Shown: positions 1 through 6,641, counted from the first letter of the stretch. The stretch is DNA of 7,492 nt from an uncultured Actinomycetes bacterium (GCA_903899145.1 CAIUHY010000068.1:1-7492); one strand, 5' to 3'. Notes: generated by a model from the sequence alone, not told the origin. A program made the numbers and translations.

Positions 1-2
1 CT

Positions 3-53
3 TCTTTCTATATCCCAGCCCTCATTCAAAAGATGAGGCAGAAGAATGTCTAG
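3..53 (+). CDS. Possible 3' tail of an upstream gene (partial, uncertain)
   Basis: The first bases can be read as the end of a gene that begins outside the window. In the frame starting at base 3 they give a hydrophobic stretch followed by a basic tail (SFYIPALIQKMRQKNV) ending at TAG 51-53, so it would overlap the purN start by 8 nt. That pattern resembles the end of a membrane protein; in several actinobacteria a membrane protein precedes purN. A second frame ends at TGA 34-36 (LLSISQPSFKR) and is equally short. With so few codons the choice cannot be made, and the stretch could also be non-coding leader. The product is not identified. Confidence 0.28.
   Translation, partial: SFYIPALIQKMRQKNV
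20..38 (+). promoter_or_regulatory. purN ribosome binding site inside a small inverted repeat
   Basis: GAGG at 35-38 lies 7 nt before the purN ATG and is the only good Shine-Dalgarno match there. It forms part of ATGAGG (33-38), which is complementary to CCTCAT (20-25) across a 7-nt loop, giving a 6-bp hairpin that would mask the binding site. The ribosome-site call is reasonable. A regulatory role for the hairpin is inference, and the repeat may be chance. Confidence 0.3.
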
Positions 54-615
54 CAAAAAGCGGGTTCTACTTTTGGCATCAGGAGCCGGATCACTCGCAC
101 AATCAATTTTAGATGCGCAAAGATCTGAAAAGATTGATCTCGAAATCCTTGGAGTAATTTCTGATAAAGATGCGCCGGTACTAGCTCTGGCAAAAGAATA
201 CGGAGTGGATTCCTATTTGATTCCGATGCAAACTGATCGCAGTGAGTGGGATAGCGCTCTATTTAGAAAAGTTGCAGAGTTAAATCCTGATTTGATTGTA
301 AGTGTTGGCTTTATGAGGATTTTGCCAGCCACATTTGTCGCGCGTTTTAAAGTGATTAATACTCACCCGGCCCTACTCCCTAAGTTTCCCGGAGCCCATG
401 CAGTCCGTGATGCTTTAGCCGCAGGAGCTAGTGAGACTGGGGCGACCGTGCATTGGGTTGATGTAGGGGTTGATACTGGTGAGATCATTCATCAAGTGAA
501 AGTGCCTATAAACCCAGATGATAGTGAAGAAGAACTCCATGAACGCATTAAGATTGCTGAACGGGCACTCATTGTTGAGGTGCTGCACAAATATGCACAG
601 ACAGGATCGTTGTGA
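46..615 (+). CDS. purN: Phosphoribosylglycinamide formyltransferase PurN
   Basis: Cytosolic GAR transformylase, the third step of de novo purine synthesis: it moves the formyl group of 10-formyl-THF to glycinamide ribonucleotide. The 189-residue product is one formyltransferase domain. The phosphate-binding loop SGAGSL is at about residues 12-17, NTHPALLPKFPG begins at N105 and VDTG is at 142-145. N105, H107 and D143 match the catalytic N106, H108 and D144 of E. coli PurN. The L that replaces the usual N in the SGxGSN loop is, as I recall, common in actinobacterial PurN. The protein is somewhat shorter than E. coli PurN (212 residues), mainly at the C-terminus, with all catalytic motifs present. 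The ATG at 46 is chosen for GAGG 7 nt upstream. The stop codon overlaps the purH GTG start (GTGA), suggesting translational coupling. FolD, two genes on, makes its cofactor. Confidence 0.96.
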   Translation: MSSKKRVLLLASGAGSLAQSILDAQRSEKIDLEILGVISDKDAPVLALAKEYGVDSYLIPMQTDRSEWDSALFRKVAELNPDLIVSVGFMRILPATFVARFKVINTHPALLPKFPGAHAVRDALAAGASETGATVHWVDVGVDTGEIIHQVKVPINPDDSEEELHERIKIAERALIVEVLHKYAQTGSL

Positions 616-2156
616 GTCGCAAGCCGATACGTAGAGCGCTTATTAGTGTTTACGATAAATCTGGCCTCATCGAATTAGGTAAATCCCTGAGTGCTGCAGG
701 TATAGAGATTCTCTCTACTGGTTCAACGGCTAAGGCGCTTACAGATGCTGGAATTAGAGTTACAACAGTAGAGGATTACACAGGATTTCCCGAGATGATG
801 GGTGGCCGCGTCAAGACTTTGCATCCACGTATTCACGCTGGAATTTTGGCAGACCAAAACAAGCCAGAGCACCTAACTGCAATTGCCTCTCATGACATCG
901 CTCCTTTTGATTTGATCGTTATTAATCTTTATCCATTTACCCAAACAATTGCATCAACAACTGATTTTGCAGAATGCATTGAGCAGATAGATATCGGTGG
1001 CCCATCAATGTTACGAGGTGCCGCAAAGAATCACGGCTCTGTTGCTGTAATTTCTAGCCCACAGCAGTACCCAGAGATTTATGCCGCAATTGCAGCCGGA
1101 GGCTTTACCCAAGGCGAGCGTGCACGACTTGCTATGGAAACCTTTCGCACAACAGCTTCTTATGACATTGCGATCGCCACTTGGCTTGGTCAACGTTTAG
1201 AAGCAAGTGATGAATGGAAAGCATCTGCATGGGAGCGCATCGCTCCACTTCGTTATGGAGAGAATCCCCATCAGAGTGCAAATGTTTATAGGAATGCTAC
1301 GTCTTCAGAAGTGGGCATTGCAGAAGCAGAGCAACTGCATGGCAAAGAGATGTCATTTAATAATTACACAGATGCTGACGCAGCTATTCGTGCTGCCTTT
1401 GATCACAGTGATCCCTGCGTTGCGATTATTAAGCATGCGAATCCTTGTGGAATTGCTACTGACAAGAATATCGCCATTGCTTATGCAAAAGCCCATGCGT
1501 GTGATCCCGTATCAGCATTTGGCGGAGTGGTTGCTACTAACCGTGAAGTTTCCGTCGATATGGCCACAGCACTATCTGAAATTTTTACGGAAGTTGTAGT
1601 CGCTCCAAGTTATGCGCCCGGCGCAGTTGATATTCTTTCTAAGAAACCATCAATACGTATTCTTGTTCTGCCTGCATATTCCAATCCACAAGTAGAGATT
1701 CGCCCAATTTCTGGAGGTCTACTTGTTCAAGATAGCGATCTAATTGATGCACCTGGTGACTCGATACCGGCATGGACACAAGTTGCAGGAGATAAGGTCA
1801 GTGAAGCAACACTTAAAGATCTGCAATTTGCGTGGCGAGCAGTTCGAGCAGTTAAAAGTAATGCAATTTTGTTAGCTCACGATGGTGCATCAGTAGGAGT
1901 TGGAATGGGTCAAGTCAATCGCGTTGACTCTGCTCGACTTGCTATTAGCCGCGCAGGTGAGCGCTCATCAGGATCGGTTGCAGCAAGTGATGCATTTTTT
2001 CCTTTTGCTGATGGATTACAGATATTGATCGATGCTGGTGTGAGCGCAGTGGTTCAACCAGGAGGTAGCGTCCGTGATGAAGAAGTCATCGCTGCCGCCC
2101 GCTCCGCTGGAATTGCCATGTTCTTCACGGGTGTGCGGCACTTCTCACACGCCTAG
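612..2156 (+). CDS. purH: Bifunctional AICAR transformylase / IMP cyclohydrolase PurH
   Basis: Catalyses the last two steps to IMP: formylation of AICAR with 10-formyl-THF, then ring closure. The 514 residues are the usual full length. The N-terminal MGS-like cyclohydrolase domain (about 1-195) shows SVYDKSGL (12-19), STGSTA (35-40), KTLHPRIHAG (68-77), NLYPF (105-109) and the GGPSMLRGAAKNH block (129-141). The C-terminal transformylase domain shows RYGENPHQ (214-221), FNNYTDADAA (249-258), the catalytic KHANPCG with K274 and H275 (equivalent to human K266/H267), DPVSAFGG (298-305), GMGQVNR (431-437), VQPGGS (481-486) and a closing FFTGVRHFSHA. The GTG start at 612 sits within the GTGA overlap with the purN stop; no other start fits the conserved N-terminus. 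Reading is continuous with no frameshift. A 36-nt gap without a visible terminator leads to folD, which supplies the formyl donor. Confidence 0.97.
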   Translation: MSRKPIRRALISVYDKSGLIELGKSLSAAGIEILSTGSTAKALTDAGIRVTTVEDYTGFPEMMGGRVKTLHPRIHAGILADQNKPEHLTAIASHDIAPFDLIVINLYPFTQTIASTTDFAECIEQIDIGGPSMLRGAAKNHGSVAVISSPQQYPEIYAAIAAGGFTQGERARLAMETFRTTASYDIAIATWLGQRLEASDEWKASAWERIAPLRYGENPHQSANVYRNATSSEVGIAEAEQLHGKEMSFNNYTDADAAIRAAFDHSDPCVAIIKHANPCGIATDKNIAIAYAKAHACDPVSAFGGVVATNREVSVDMATALSEIFTEVVVAPSYAPGAVDILSKKPSIRILVLPAYSNPQVEIRPISGGLLVQDSDLIDAPGDSIPAWTQVAGDKVSEATLKDLQFAWRAVRAVKSNAILLAHDGASVGVGMGQVNRVDSARLAISRAGERSSGSVAASDAFFPFADGLQILIDAGVSAVVQPGGSVRDEEVIAAARSAGIAMFFTGVRHFSHA

Positions 2157-2180
2157 TTTTTAGTTCAACAACGTCAAAGA

Positions 2181-2186
2181 TAGGAT
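2181..2186 (+). promoter_or_regulatory. TAGGAT upstream of folD: ribosome binding site, possibly also a -10 box
   Basis: In the 36-nt purH-folD gap, AGGA (2182-2185) lies 7 nt before the folD ATG, a normal Shine-Dalgarno position. The same bases read as TAGGAT, a TANNNT -10 hexamer ending 6 nt before the ATG. That spacing is typical of leaderless actinobacterial promoters, so folD could have its own start point besides operon read-through. No good -35 is visible. The ribosome-site reading is the safer one. Confidence 0.35.
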
Positions 2187-2192
2187 TGCGCT

Positions 2193-3026
2193 ATGAGCGC
2201 GAAAATTCTTGATGGCAAAGCCACAGCAGAGGCAATCAAGAAAGAGCTGAAAGTAAAAGTGGCAGCAATGTCTACTAAGCCTGGTTTAGGTACCGTACTT
2301 GTCGGTGATGATCCAGGATCACATTCTTATGTTAGTGGCAAACATAAAGATTGCGCTGAAGTTGGAATTACATCTATAAGAATTGATTTACCATCCACCG
2401 CAACACAATCTGATCTATTAGCGGCAATTAATGATTTAAATAACTCACCAGAATGCACTGGTTATATCGTTCAACTACCGCTTCCAAAAGGAATTTCAGC
2501 TAACTTAATACTTGAAAGCATTGATCCCACTAAGGATGCCGATGGCTTACACCCGCTAAATCTTGGAAAGCTAGTTATTGGTGAAAGTGCACCGCTTCCT
2601 TGCACACCACGAGGAATTCTTGAATTACTTCATCGTTACAATATTTCAACAAAGGGTAGTGAAGTTGTCATTATGGGACGAGGCTTAACAGTTGGTCGCC
2701 CTCTTGCACTTATGCTGACTCGCCGCGGTGATGATGCAACCGTAACCATTACACATACCGGGACGAAGGATGTTGCTTTCCACACAAAGAAGGCAGACAT
2801 CATTATTGCCGCTGTTGGTAGAGCACATTTACTCACAGCAGATATGGTTAAGCCGGGTGGAACAGTTATGGATGTTGGAATTACTCGCACTGACAGAGGA
2901 CTGCTTGGAGATATTCATCCAAGTCTTGCTGAAGTTGCTGGATATGTGGCACCAATGCCAGGAGGTGTTGGCCCAATGACTCGGGCAATGCTTCTGACGA
3001 ATGTCGTAGAAATGGCCTCGAAGTAA
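2193..3026 (+). CDS. folD: Bifunctional methylene-THF dehydrogenase / methenyl-THF cyclohydrolase FolD
   Basis: Cytosolic enzyme that interconverts 5,10-methylene-THF, 5,10-methenyl-THF and 10-formyl-THF, with NADP(H) as the usual cofactor. It supplies the formyl donor used by the two genes upstream. The 277 residues are close to the family norm. The catalytic domain shows Y46 and K50 in SYVSGK, Q94 in VQLPLP, and D117 in KDADGLHP, matching E. coli Y50, K54, Q98 and D121. PCTPRG (136-141) and the closing PMPGGVGPMTRAML block (254-267) are intact. The Rossmann loop reads GRGLTVGRP (162-170), where most bacteria have GRSxxVGxP; from recalled sequences this serine-to-glycine change is usual in actinobacterial FolD. 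The ATG is supported by AGGA 7 nt upstream. Its TAA is followed after one base by the TTG of the next gene, so the two are probably co-translated. Confidence 0.97.
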   Translation: MSAKILDGKATAEAIKKELKVKVAAMSTKPGLGTVLVGDDPGSHSYVSGKHKDCAEVGITSIRIDLPSTATQSDLLAAINDLNNSPECTGYIVQLPLPKGISANLILESIDPTKDADGLHPLNLGKLVIGESAPLPCTPRGILELLHRYNISTKGSEVVIMGRGLTVGRPLALMLTRRGDDATVTITHTGTKDVAFHTKKADIIIAAVGRAHLLTADMVKPGGTVMDVGITRTDRGLLGDIHPSLAEVAGYVAPMPGGVGPMTRAMLLTNVVEMASK

Positions 3027-3027
3027 A

Positions 3028-3282
3028 TTGAATTTTCGGCTTATTCCTGGGGACCAAGAGCACTTGCTCTATGGCTCAATTGGTTTAGTTGTAATTGGCG
3101 TCACACTTGGAATCTTTGACCACGTGCGCTGGAGCGCAATTCTTGTAGCAATAGGTACAGCGATTTATGCGTATGTGCAGTTCACGGGCGCCCAGAAGAA
3201 GCGCAAGATGGAATTAGTCATTCCCATCCTGGTTTCTATGGTTCTTTTTGTAGTGGCATTAGCGCTGCCTCACGCGAGGTAA
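3028..3282 (+). CDS. Small three-helix membrane protein, DUF3017-like
   Basis: An 84-residue predicted inner-membrane protein of unknown function. Hydrophobic segments lie at about 13-30, 35-52 and 63-80. A basic patch (KKRK, 57-60) lies between helices two and three, and the protein ends in a short polar tail. By the positive-inside rule the basic loop probably faces the cytoplasm, placing the N-terminus outside; this is inference. Position immediately after folD and before mdh, together with size and topology, matches the actinobacterial DUF3017 family, for example the small membrane protein next to folD in Mycobacterium tuberculosis as I recall it. The start is TTG at 3028, one base after the folD stop and without a clear Shine-Dalgarno, so translation may depend on reinitiation. 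An in-frame TTG at 3064 would cut twelve residues and keep all three helices. Nothing in the sequence suggests catalysis. Confidence 0.8.
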   Translation: MNFRLIPGDQEHLLYGSIGLVVIGVTLGIFDHVRWSAILVAIGTAIYAYVQFTGAQKKRKMELVIPILVSMVLFVVALALPHAR

Positions 3283-3312
3283 AGTTCAGCTAGTTAATCA
3301 CATGGGGGAGCG

Positions 3313-4269
3313 ATGAGCAGATCAGGAAAAGTCACAGTTGTTGGAGCAGGTTTCTACGGTTCGACCACTGCCTTACGTTTAGCCGAATATGACATCTTTA
3401 ATACTGTTGTTCTCACTGACATTCTTGAAGGCAAATCAGAGGGTTTAGCCCTAGACATGAATCAATCTCGCGCTATTGAAAGTTTTGAAACAAAAATTGT
3501 AGGCGCCACAACAACTGCAGATGGCAGCGGATACGAAGCAACAGCAAACTCAGATGTCGTCGTCATTACCGCTGGACTTCCACGCAAACCTGGTATGTCA
3601 CGTATGGATCTCATTGGCGTAAATGCTGGAATTGTTCGCGGAGTTGCCGAGAATATTGCTAAGCACTCACCAAAAGCTGTGATCATTGTGGTTTCTAACC
3701 CACTTGATGAGATGACAGCCCTTACTCAACTTGCAACCAATTTCCCATATAACCAAGTGATGGGGCAAGCGGGAATGCTTGATACCGCTCGCTTCACAAA
3801 CTTTGTTGCAGAAAAGCTTGCAGTCCCAGTCGGCTCGGTTAAGACACTTACCTTGGGCTCACACGGTGAAACGATGGTTCCAGTCCCAAGTCGCTGCACA
3901 GTTAATGGCAAACCCTTAACTTCACTTTTATCTGATGCAGATATTGCAGATCTAGTCGAGCGAACACGTAACGGCGGGGCTGAAGTAGTTGCGCTTCTTA
4001 AAACTGGTTCTGCGTATTACGCACCATCTGCAGCAGCAGCTCGTATGGCAAAAGCAGTGATTGAAGATTCTGGTGAGATCATGCCTGTGTGTGCATGGGT
4101 TGATGGTCAATATGGAATTAAGGGTGTCTATCTTGGCGTTGAAGCCAAGATCGGTCGCTCTGGAATTAAAGAAGTCGTTGAAACAAAGCTCACAGACAGT
4201 GAGGTCGATGCTTTGAAGGTTGCGGCAGAAGCAGTTCGCGCTAAACAAAGTGATGTAAAGGACCTCTAA
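3313..4269 (+). CDS. mdh: NAD-dependent malate dehydrogenase (LDH-like type)
   Basis: Cytosolic TCA-cycle enzyme oxidising malate to oxaloacetate with NAD+. The 318 residues comprise an N-terminal Rossmann domain with GAGFYGSTTA (11-20) and D36 at the end of strand two, which favours NAD+ over NADP+. The active-site loop AGLPRKPGMSR (87-97) follows, then SNPLD (128-132), the LDTAR motif with D157 and R160, and GSHGETMVP with catalytic H184. R91 in the loop, where lactate dehydrogenases carry glutamine, indicates a dicarboxylate substrate, so malate rather than lactate. The C-terminal domain includes RNGGAEVV (219-226) and GSAYYAPSAAAARM (232-245). The start ATG follows GGGGGAG at 3304-3310, a strong but closely spaced binding site; an in-frame stop at 3295-3297 with no other start codon between rules out a longer form. 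The stop overlaps the icd ATG by one base (TAATG). Confidence 0.96.
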   Translation: MSRSGKVTVVGAGFYGSTTALRLAEYDIFNTVVLTDILEGKSEGLALDMNQSRAIESFETKIVGATTTADGSGYEATANSDVVVITAGLPRKPGMSRMDLIGVNAGIVRGVAENIAKHSPKAVIIVVSNPLDEMTALTQLATNFPYNQVMGQAGMLDTARFTNFVAEKLAVPVGSVKTLTLGSHGETMVPVPSRCTVNGKPLTSLLSDADIADLVERTRNGGAEVVALLKTGSAYYAPSAAAARMAKAVIEDSGEIMPVCAWVDGQYGIKGVYLGVEAKIGRSGIKEVVETKLTDSEVDALKVAAEAVRAKQSDVKDL

Positions 4270-5483
4270 TGAACAAAATCAAAGTTACTGGAACAGTTGT
4301 TGAACTAGATGGCGATGAAATGACACGAATCATCTGGCAGTTCATTAAGGACAAGTTGATCTTGCCTTATCTTGATGTGAATCTTGATTACTACGATTTA
4401 AGCATTCAAAATCGCGATGCAACAGATGATCAGGTAACTATCGATTCAGCACATGCTATTCAAAAGCATGGAGTTGGAGTTAAGTGCGCAACTATTACTC
4501 CTGATGAAGCCCGCGTTGAAGAATTTGGTCTTAAAAAGATGTGGAAATCACCTAACGGAACCATTCGTAACATTCTTGGTGGAGTTATTTTCCGTGAACC
4601 TATCATTATCTCTAACGTTCCTCGTCTAGTACCTCATTGGAGTAAGCCAATTGTTATTGGCCGCCATGCTTTTGGAGATCAATATAAGGCAACTGATTTT
4701 AGAGTGCCTGGCAAAGGAAAGCTCACAATGACCTTCGTTCCAGAAGATGGAACAGCCCCTATAGAACATACTGTTTTTGATTTCCCTGGTTCGGGTGTTG
4801 CAATGGCAATGTATAACCTTGATGACTCTATTCGTGATTTTGCTCGCGCATCACTGAACTACGGATTGGCCCGAAAGTTTCCTGTTTATTTATCAACAAA
4901 GAACACAATCTTGAAGGCATATGACGGTCGCTTCAAAGATATCTTCCAAGAGATTTATGAAGAAGAATTCAAGGCAAAATTTGATGTTGCAGGTATTTGG
5001 TATGAGCACCGCCTAATTGATGACATGGTTGCTATGTCACTTCGTATGGATGGTGGATATGTTTGGGCATGTAAGAACTATGACGGCGACGTTCAGTCGG
5101 ATACTGTGGCGCAAGGCTATGGCTCACTCGGCCTCATGACATCAGTCCTGACTACTCCAGATGGAAAGATTGTTGAGTCTGAGGCTGCTCATGGAACTGT
5201 TACACGTCACTACCGTGATCACCAAGCTGGTAAGCAGACATCAACTAACCCGATTGCCTCTATCTTCGCCTGGACACAAGGTTTAGCTCATAGAGCAAAG
5301 CTTGATAACAATGCTGACCTCGCACAATTTGCAAAGACTCTTGAGTCCGTATGCATTAAAACTGTTGAGTCAGGCAAGATGACAAAAGATTTGGCCTTCT
5401 TGATCTCTAAGGATTCTCCATGGCTCAATACCCAAGACTTCTTAGCTGCGATCGATGAGAATCTTCAAAAAGCACTTGCTTAA
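4269..5483 (+). CDS. icd: NADP-dependent isocitrate dehydrogenase, homodimeric eukaryote-like type
   Basis: Converts isocitrate and NADP+ to 2-oxoglutarate, CO2 and NADPH in the TCA cycle. The 404-residue protein belongs to the dimeric type II subfamily shared with human IDH1/IDH2, not the E. coli-type enzyme. Substrate residues T77, S94, N96, R100, R109, R132 (in GRHAFGDQYKATD) and Y139 fall at the same numbers as in human IDH1. K211 in LSTKNTILK, D251/D252 and the metal-site YDGDVQSD (271-278, with D274 and D278) are present. HGTVTRHYR (308-316), with R313 and H314, is the NADP-binding motif that selects for the cofactor phosphate. The ATG overlaps the mdh stop by one base, and AAAGGA at 4257-4262 is a well-placed binding site. 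It is the last gene before the terminator. Product 2-oxoglutarate links it to glutamate and purine nitrogen supply. Confidence 0.97.
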   Translation: MNKIKVTGTVVELDGDEMTRIIWQFIKDKLILPYLDVNLDYYDLSIQNRDATDDQVTIDSAHAIQKHGVGVKCATITPDEARVEEFGLKKMWKSPNGTIRNILGGVIFREPIIISNVPRLVPHWSKPIVIGRHAFGDQYKATDFRVPGKGKLTMTFVPEDGTAPIEHTVFDFPGSGVAMAMYNLDDSIRDFARASLNYGLARKFPVYLSTKNTILKAYDGRFKDIFQEIYEEEFKAKFDVAGIWYEHRLIDDMVAMSLRMDGGYVWACKNYDGDVQSDTVAQGYGSLGLMTSVLTTPDGKIVESEAAHGTVTRHYRDHQAGKQTSTNPIASIFAWTQGLAHRAKLDNNADLAQFAKTLESVCIKTVESGKMTKDLAFLISKDSPWLNTQDFLAAIDENLQKALA

Positions 5484-5493
5484 TAGATAATAT

Positions 5494-5529
5494 AAAAAGC
5501 CCCGAGCGATTAACGCCCGGGGCTTTTTT
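5494..5529. terminator. Bidirectional intrinsic terminator between convergent icd and ABC ATPase genes
   Basis: Arms 5494-5508 and 5514-5528 pair over 15 positions with one A-C mismatch (5505/5517) and a 5-nt loop (ATTAA). The core is GCCCCG/CGGGGC, flanked by AAAAA on the left and TTTTTT (5524-5529) on the right. Each strand therefore has a GC-rich hairpin followed by a U tract. It starts 10 bases after the icd stop and ends 10 bases before the end of the minus-strand gene, so it should end both transcripts. Confidence 0.93.
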
Positions 5530-5539
5530 ATTGCAATAT

Positions 5540-6625
5540 TTACTTATTAATACGCTCTCCTGTTACAGCATCAAAGAAGTGAATTGCTGAAGGGATAGCT
5601 TCCACGGTTACTGTTGCGCCAGCCTTTGGTGGATTCTTTGGATCCCAACGAACAATTATTTGAGGGCCTTCATCTGTGACATTTGCGAACTTCACGGAAG
5701 GATCTACCGGCTTTCCATATACGAAAGCGTCAGAGCCGAGTTCTTCAACTAGTTCAACTAGAACATCAAAGCCAGATGAAGATGGAGTAAAGCCTTCGGG
5801 GCGAACGCCAACAGTTACTTGTGAACCAGAACTTGCTGGGACTGCAACTTTGAGATTACCAAGTAGAGCCTGACCACTTGAAACTGGAACGGTTAAGAGA
5901 TTCATAGCTGGTGATCCAATAAAACCAGCAACGAATGCATTGACTGGGTTGTCATAGAGATTGCGCGGTGTATCAACTTGCTGCAGTACACCATCTTTGA
6001 GAACAGCAACACGATCCCCCATAGTCATTGCCTCAACTTGGTCATGGGTCACATAAACAGTTGTAATTCCTAAGCGACGTTGAAGCGCCGCAATTTGTGT
6101 GCGAGTAGCAACACGAAGCTTTGCATCAAGGTTTGATAATGGTTCATCCATTAAGAACACTTGTGGTTCTCGAACAATTGCTCGTCCCATTGCAACGCGC
6201 TGACGTTGACCGACAGAAAGTGCCTTTGGCTTGCGATCTAAATAATCTTCAAGGTCAAGAAGTTTTGCTGCTTCAAGTACTCGGCGATCACGCTCAGCTT
6301 TTTCAATGCCGGCAATCTTCAGAGCAAAACCCATATTTTCTGCCACAGACATATGTGGATAGAGAGCGTATGACTGGAAGACCATTGCGATATCGCGATC
6401 TTTTGGCGCGACATGCGTGACATCGCGATCGCCAATACGAATGGATCCACCATCAACTTCTTCAAGGCCAGCAAGCATGCGAAGTGATGTTGATTTTCCG
6501 CAGCCAGATGGGCCGACGAGAACTAGAAATTCTCCATCATTTACTGTGAGGTTTAATTTATCTAGAGCCGGCTTAGTTGTGCCTGGGTAGATTCGCGATG
6601 CGTTTTCAAATACGACTGAAGCCAT
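5540..6625 (-). CDS. ugpC: Sugar ABC transporter ATP-binding protein, MalK/UgpC/MsiK type
   Basis: Cytoplasmic ATPase subunit energising CUT1-family uptake of oligosaccharides or glycerol-3-phosphate-like solutes. The 361 residues show an A-loop aromatic Y13, Walker A GPSGCGKST (38-46), Q-loop Q84 in VFQSYALYPHMSV, signature LSVGQRQR (136-143), Walker B VFLMDE (156-161), D-loop SNLD (164-167) and switch H194. About 235-355 is the MalK-type regulatory/TOBE region, with GSPAMN (237-242) and VGVRPEGF (272-279). The third signature residue is V138 instead of the usual glycine. The start ATG (6623-6625) has AAGGAG 10 nt upstream. No permease or solute-binding gene is adjacent, which resembles the stand-alone MsiK of Streptomyces that serves several sugar importers; the symbol ugpC follows common annotation and does not fix the substrate. 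The gene converges on icd across the shared terminator. Confidence 0.94.
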   Translation of the reverse strand: MASVVFENASRIYPGTTKPALDKLNLTVNDGEFLVLVGPSGCGKSTSLRMLAGLEEVDGGSIRIGDRDVTHVAPKDRDIAMVFQSYALYPHMSVAENMGFALKIAGIEKAERDRRVLEAAKLLDLEDYLDRKPKALSVGQRQRVAMGRAIVREPQVFLMDEPLSNLDAKLRVATRTQIAALQRRLGITTVYVTHDQVEAMTMGDRVAVLKDGVLQQVDTPRNLYDNPVNAFVAGFIGSPAMNLLTVPVSSGQALLGNLKVAVPASSGSQVTVGVRPEGFTPSSSGFDVLVELVEELGSDAFVYGKPVDPSVKFANVTDEGPQIIVRWDPKNPPKAGATVTVEAIPSAIHFFDAVTGERINK

Positions 6626-6635
6626 GAGTTATTCA

Positions 6636-6641
6636 CTCCTT
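6636..6641 (-). promoter_or_regulatory. Ribosome binding site of the ABC ATPase gene
   Basis: On the minus strand these bases read AAGGAG, separated from the ATG at 6625 by 10 nt. A second GGAG (6642-6645) lies directly upstream and touches the arm of the inverted repeat at 6645-6661. This supports the chosen ATG start. Confidence 0.75.

Noticed and set aside
1207..1599. A 130-codon plus-strand open frame inside purH
   Set aside because: It lies wholly within the conserved transformylase domain of PurH in another frame and has no recognisable motifs or binding site.
2157..2192. Short T run after the purH stop as a terminator
   Set aside because: No GC-rich inverted repeat precedes the TTTTT, so it does not form an intrinsic terminator.
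3283..3312. A promoter in the gap before mdh (TAGTTA at 3291-3296)
   Set aside because: The sequence about 17 bases upstream has no resemblance to a -35 box, and the AT-rich hexamer alone is weak evidence.
3302..3316. A four-codon mini-ORF (ATG GGG GAG CGA TGA) ending over the mdh start codon
   Set aside because: It arises from the purine-rich ribosome site of mdh and has no binding site of its own; most likely chance.
3313..4269. Lactate dehydrogenase as an alternative identity for mdh
   Set aside because: R91 in AGLPRKPGMSR occupies the position that is glutamine in lactate dehydrogenases, and TCA-gene context with icd fits malate.
6121..6420. A 99-codon plus-strand open frame opposite the ABC ATPase
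   Set aside because: It is antisense to the strongly conserved nucleotide-binding domain and has no independent support.
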